From the NCBI GenBank assembly GCA_937913075.1, contig CALEPU010000057.1:1-7804 (forward strand): a stretch of 7,804 bases of DNA, written 5' to 3'. This DNA comes from an uncultured Clostridia bacterium. GTDB taxonomy: Bacteria; Bacillota; Clostridia; Christensenellales; CAG-138. The position numbers and the translations under genes were made by a program. The notes under the pieces were generated by a model. The model had not been told where the DNA came from. It did not search any database and saw only the letters and a program-made list of their open reading frames with translations. Positions 5,848 to 7,804 of this stretch are shown here, piece by piece (positions within the stretch are counted from its first letter, which is position 1; every line of letters begins with the position of its first letter).

Positions 5848-7458
5848 GTGAGGATAAGCCTGCTCGACTGCACGCTGCGTGACGGCGGCTATATAGTCGA
5901 TTGGACCTTCGGCAGCAATACGATAATCAATATCTACTCCCGCCTGAAAGCTTCGGGGGTGGACATTATTGAGCTCGGGTATTTGAGGGCGAAGGATGCT
6001 TTCAGCCCCGACAGGACGAGCATCCCAACAGTTTCCGATATCGCAAGGGTATACGATACCGATATGAGCGGCGGACCGATGAAGGTCGCCATGATAGACC
6101 TCGGCGTCTGCGGAATTGAAAACATCTGCGATCAAAAGGACTCGGTGATAGACGGCATAAGGCTCACCTTCAAAAAACCCCGCCTTGAGGAAGCGATGGA
6201 ATTTGCCGGCAGCCTTAAAGAAAAGGGCTACAAGCTTTTCTTGCAGCCGGTCTCCATAACGGATTATACCGACGAGGAGTATATCCACATGATAAAAAGG
6301 GTAAATACCCTTTCCCCGTTTGCCGTTTCCATAGTCGATACCTACGGGCTCATGTACCAGAAGGAGGTATTCCGATACTTCCGCCTGCTCGATAAATACC
6401 TTGTGCCAACGGCAAAAATAGGCTATCACCCCCATAACAGCTTCCAGATAGCCTATGCCAACGCTATGGAGATAATGCAGTATCCCACCGAAAGGGGCGT
6501 CATCATAGACGCCACCGTCAACGGCATGGGCAAGGACTCCGGCAACGCCTGCACCGAGCTCATAGCCTATTTTTTGAATGAGAATATGGGCTCCGATTAC
6601 GACGTGAGCTATTTGGAGGATATAATCGCAACCGAGCTTAACCCCATCAAGGAGCGCGCGACATGGGGCTATTCATTCATAGGCTTCATCTCAGCCTCCA
6701 ACCGCTGCCGCACCGAGTACACCAAATGGCTGCTCGGCAAAAAGCAGCTTTCAATGAAGGCGATAAACGATATCCTCTCGCGGATAGACCCGGACAAGCG
6801 CACCACGGCCTTCCATCTCGACCATATCGAAAAGCTTTACAGAGAGTACAGCATGGTCGACGTTAACGATGAGGAGGATATGGCTCAGCTTAAAGCCGAG
6901 CTTGCGGGCAGGAGCATACTGCTGTTAGCCCCGGGCAGCTCCATCGCCGCCAATGAGGACAGCATAAGAAGGTACGTTGACGAGGTCTCGCCGATCGTGA
7001 TAAGCGCAAACCATATCCCTCAGAGCATAAGGGCCGACTACGTCTTCATCAGTAACAACCTGCGTTACGGGCGCATGCTCCACGGACTGCGTAAATGCAG
7101 GCAGCCCGTCGGAGGAGCAAAGCCCGCAAGGGTAATAATCACCTCCAATATAATGCCCGAGGAGGATGCGGCTGATCATCGCATAAGCTATCCCCGTCTT
7201 ACAGAGGATGAGGCGGTCGAGGGCAATTCCATGCTGCTGCTGTTGACCCTCTTGAAACAGCTCGGCATAACAAGCGCCGCTGTCGCCGGCTTTGACGGAT
7301 TTACCGCCGATGAGAGCGGCAACTATTTCGACAGCTATCTGAGGTTCGATACCGATACCCACTCGGGCGGGGAGAACGAGAGCATAGCGCGGGCGGTCAA
7401 ACGCATCGGCGTTGCACTCGACTTCCTGACGCCGTCGCTTTATAAGGAGTTTTTATGA
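5848..7458 (+). CDS. HMGL/DmpG-type aldolase fused to a C-terminal Rossmann-like domain
   Basis: A 536-residue, two-part protein. Residues 1 to about 335 form a DRE-TIM metallolyase-type barrel: LLDCTLRDGGYIVDW (5-19) with R11 and D12 as the expected catalytic/metal residues, IIELGYL (40-46), SIVDTYGLM (161-169), IGYHPHNSFQIAYANAME (191-208) with H194 and H196 as probable metal ligands, and DATVNGMGKDSGNACTEL (221-238). Relatives include 4-hydroxy-2-oxovalerate aldolase and HMG-CoA lyase, which make or break bonds to pyruvate or acyl-CoA enolates. Residues from about 348 to 536 form a separate alpha/beta domain: SILLLAPGSSI (356-366), IVISANHIP (383-391), DYVFISNN (397-404), EGNSMLLLLTLLKQLG (458-473) and AAVAGFDGF (477-485). 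Its layout faintly recalls GT42 sialyltransferases and DUF115/Maf proteins, but I cannot assign it. The context suggests it builds a 2-keto acid sugar for the cytidylyltransferase just upstream. The barrel call is firm; the reaction and the C-terminal role are inferred. Confidence 0.8.
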   Translation: MRISLLDCTLRDGGYIVDWTFGSNTIINIYSRLKASGVDIIELGYLRAKDAFSPDRTSIPTVSDIARVYDTDMSGGPMKVAMIDLGVCGIENICDQKDSVIDGIRLTFKKPRLEEAMEFAGSLKEKGYKLFLQPVSITDYTDEEYIHMIKRVNTLSPFAVSIVDTYGLMYQKEVFRYFRLLDKYLVPTAKIGYHPHNSFQIAYANAMEIMQYPTERGVIIDATVNGMGKDSGNACTELIAYFLNENMGSDYDVSYLEDIIATELNPIKERATWGYSFIGFISASNRCRTEYTKWLLGKKQLSMKAINDILSRIDPDKRTTAFHLDHIEKLYREYSMVDVNDEEDMAQLKAELAGRSILLLAPGSSIAANEDSIRRYVDEVSPIVISANHIPQSIRADYVFISNNLRYGRMLHGLRKCRQPVGGAKPARVIITSNIMPEEDAADHRISYPRLTEDEAVEGNSMLLLLTLLKQLGITSAAVAGFDGFTADESGNYFDSYLRFDTDTHSGGENESIARAVKRIGVALDFLTPSLYKEFL

Positions 7459-7804
7459 TAAAGGGCAGTATAAAGGATTACGACGCCGTTGCTTTCGATC
7501 TTGACGGCACTCTGCTCAACACCCAAAGGGGCATATTGAACGCCGTGCGCGCCGCAGTCGCGGAGCTTGGGTACGATATGCCGCCCGAGCCGGTGCTCCG
7601 CGGCTTCATAGGCCCGCCCATGGTCAAAAGCATGGGGGAGACCTTCGGGCTCGATAGGAGCGGTGCGGAGCACGCGACAAACGTCTTCCGCAAATACTAT
7701 GCCGAAAGATTTCTTATGCAGGCGGAGCCCTACGAGGGGCTTTTCACGCTGCTTTCAAGGCTGCGTGAAGCACGCGTCAAGATAGGCGTCGCTACCTACA
7801 AGCG
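7455..7804 (+). CDS. HAD superfamily phosphatase (Gph/PGMB-like), 3' end outside window
   Basis: ATG 7455 overlaps the aldolase stop (ATGA) and follows AAGGAG (7444-7449) with a 5-base spacer. About 116 residues are visible and the frame is open to the right edge. Motif I is FDLDGTLL (14-21), with D15 the nucleophile and D17 the acid/base. A helical cap follows, containing FIGPPMVKSMGETFG (51-65), a stretch common in phosphoglycolate-phosphatase-like HAD proteins. PYEGL (92-96) precedes the motif II strand GVATYK (111-116) with T114. Motifs III and IV lie beyond the window. The family hydrolyses small phosphoesters in the cytoplasm. Coupling to an aldolase and a CMP-sugar synthetase suggests a sugar-phosphate phosphatase acting before CMP activation, analogous to KdsC or NANP in other pathways; that role is inferred. 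Confidence 0.85.
   Translation, partial: MIKGSIKDYDAVAFDLDGTLLNTQRGILNAVRAAVAELGYDMPPEPVLRGFIGPPMVKSMGETFGLDRSGAEHATNVFRKYYAERFLMQAEPYEGLFTLLSRLREARVKIGVATYK

Noticed and set aside
5689..6435. A 248-codon minus-strand open frame over the cytidylyltransferase-aldolase junction
   Set aside because: It is antisense to two genes with strong family motifs, and its translation has no domain pattern and no convincing RBS.
5179..7458. Standard sialic acid (Neu5Ac) biosynthesis operon
   Set aside because: There is a NeuA-like gene but no NeuB or NeuC in the window, and the partner enzyme is an HMGL-type aldolase. Naming these genes neuA/neuB would overstate the evidence.
1..7804. CRISPR arrays, tRNA/rRNA genes, insertion sequences or direct repeats
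   Set aside because: No repeat-spacer pattern, transposase, RNA gene or terminal inverted repeat was seen; the window is almost fully coding on one strand.

Overview
This window looks like the interior of a surface-polysaccharide (capsule or exopolysaccharide) locus, read entirely on the + strand. The DNA is moderately GC-rich. Purine-rich Shine-Dalgarno sequences precede the genes, GTG starts occur, AGG (Arg) and ATA (Ile) are used freely, and the polymerase is of the EpsG type. Together these suggest a Firmicute, perhaps a gut Clostridia/Oscillospiraceae member. That placement is an inference from style; there is no marker gene here.

Layout. (1) 1-387: C-terminal part of a UDP-sugar 4-epimerase-like SDR protein, cut by the left edge. 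(2) 384-1715: divergent GT-B glycosyltransferase. (3) 1717-2964: GT4 glycosyltransferase. (4) 2958-4037: EpsG/Wzy-type membrane polymerase. (5) 4048-5148: glycosyltransferase with the three motifs typical of bacterial sialyl/polysialyltransferases. (6) 5179-5847: NeuA-like cytidylyltransferase. (7) 5848-7458: HMGL/DmpG-type aldolase fused to a C-terminal Rossmann-like domain. (8) 7455 to the right edge: HAD phosphatase, cut by the window end. Most genes overlap or abut; the largest gap is 30 bases (5149-5178). No terminator or internal promoter is evident, so this reads as one translationally coupled operon. No stretch longer than 300 bases lacks a gene.

How the genes may work together. The epimerase would supply a UDP-HexNAc, the two GT-B enzymes would build the repeat unit on a lipid carrier, and the EpsG-like protein would polymerise it. 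The right half is the interesting part. An aldolase, a phosphatase, a CMP-sugar synthetase and a glycosyltransferase with sialyltransferase-like motifs form a self-consistent set for making, dephosphorylating, CMP-activating and transferring a 2-keto acid sugar. The carbon-carbon bond-forming enzyme would be an HMGL-family aldolase rather than the NeuB/KdsA type that uses PEP. The aldolase also carries an extra domain with a faint resemblance to GT42/DUF115 proteins. The identity of the sugar is not determined by the sequence.

Codon use changes sharply inside the 3' end of the epimerase gene (about 268-300). This suggests that the downstream block was joined to this flank by recombination.
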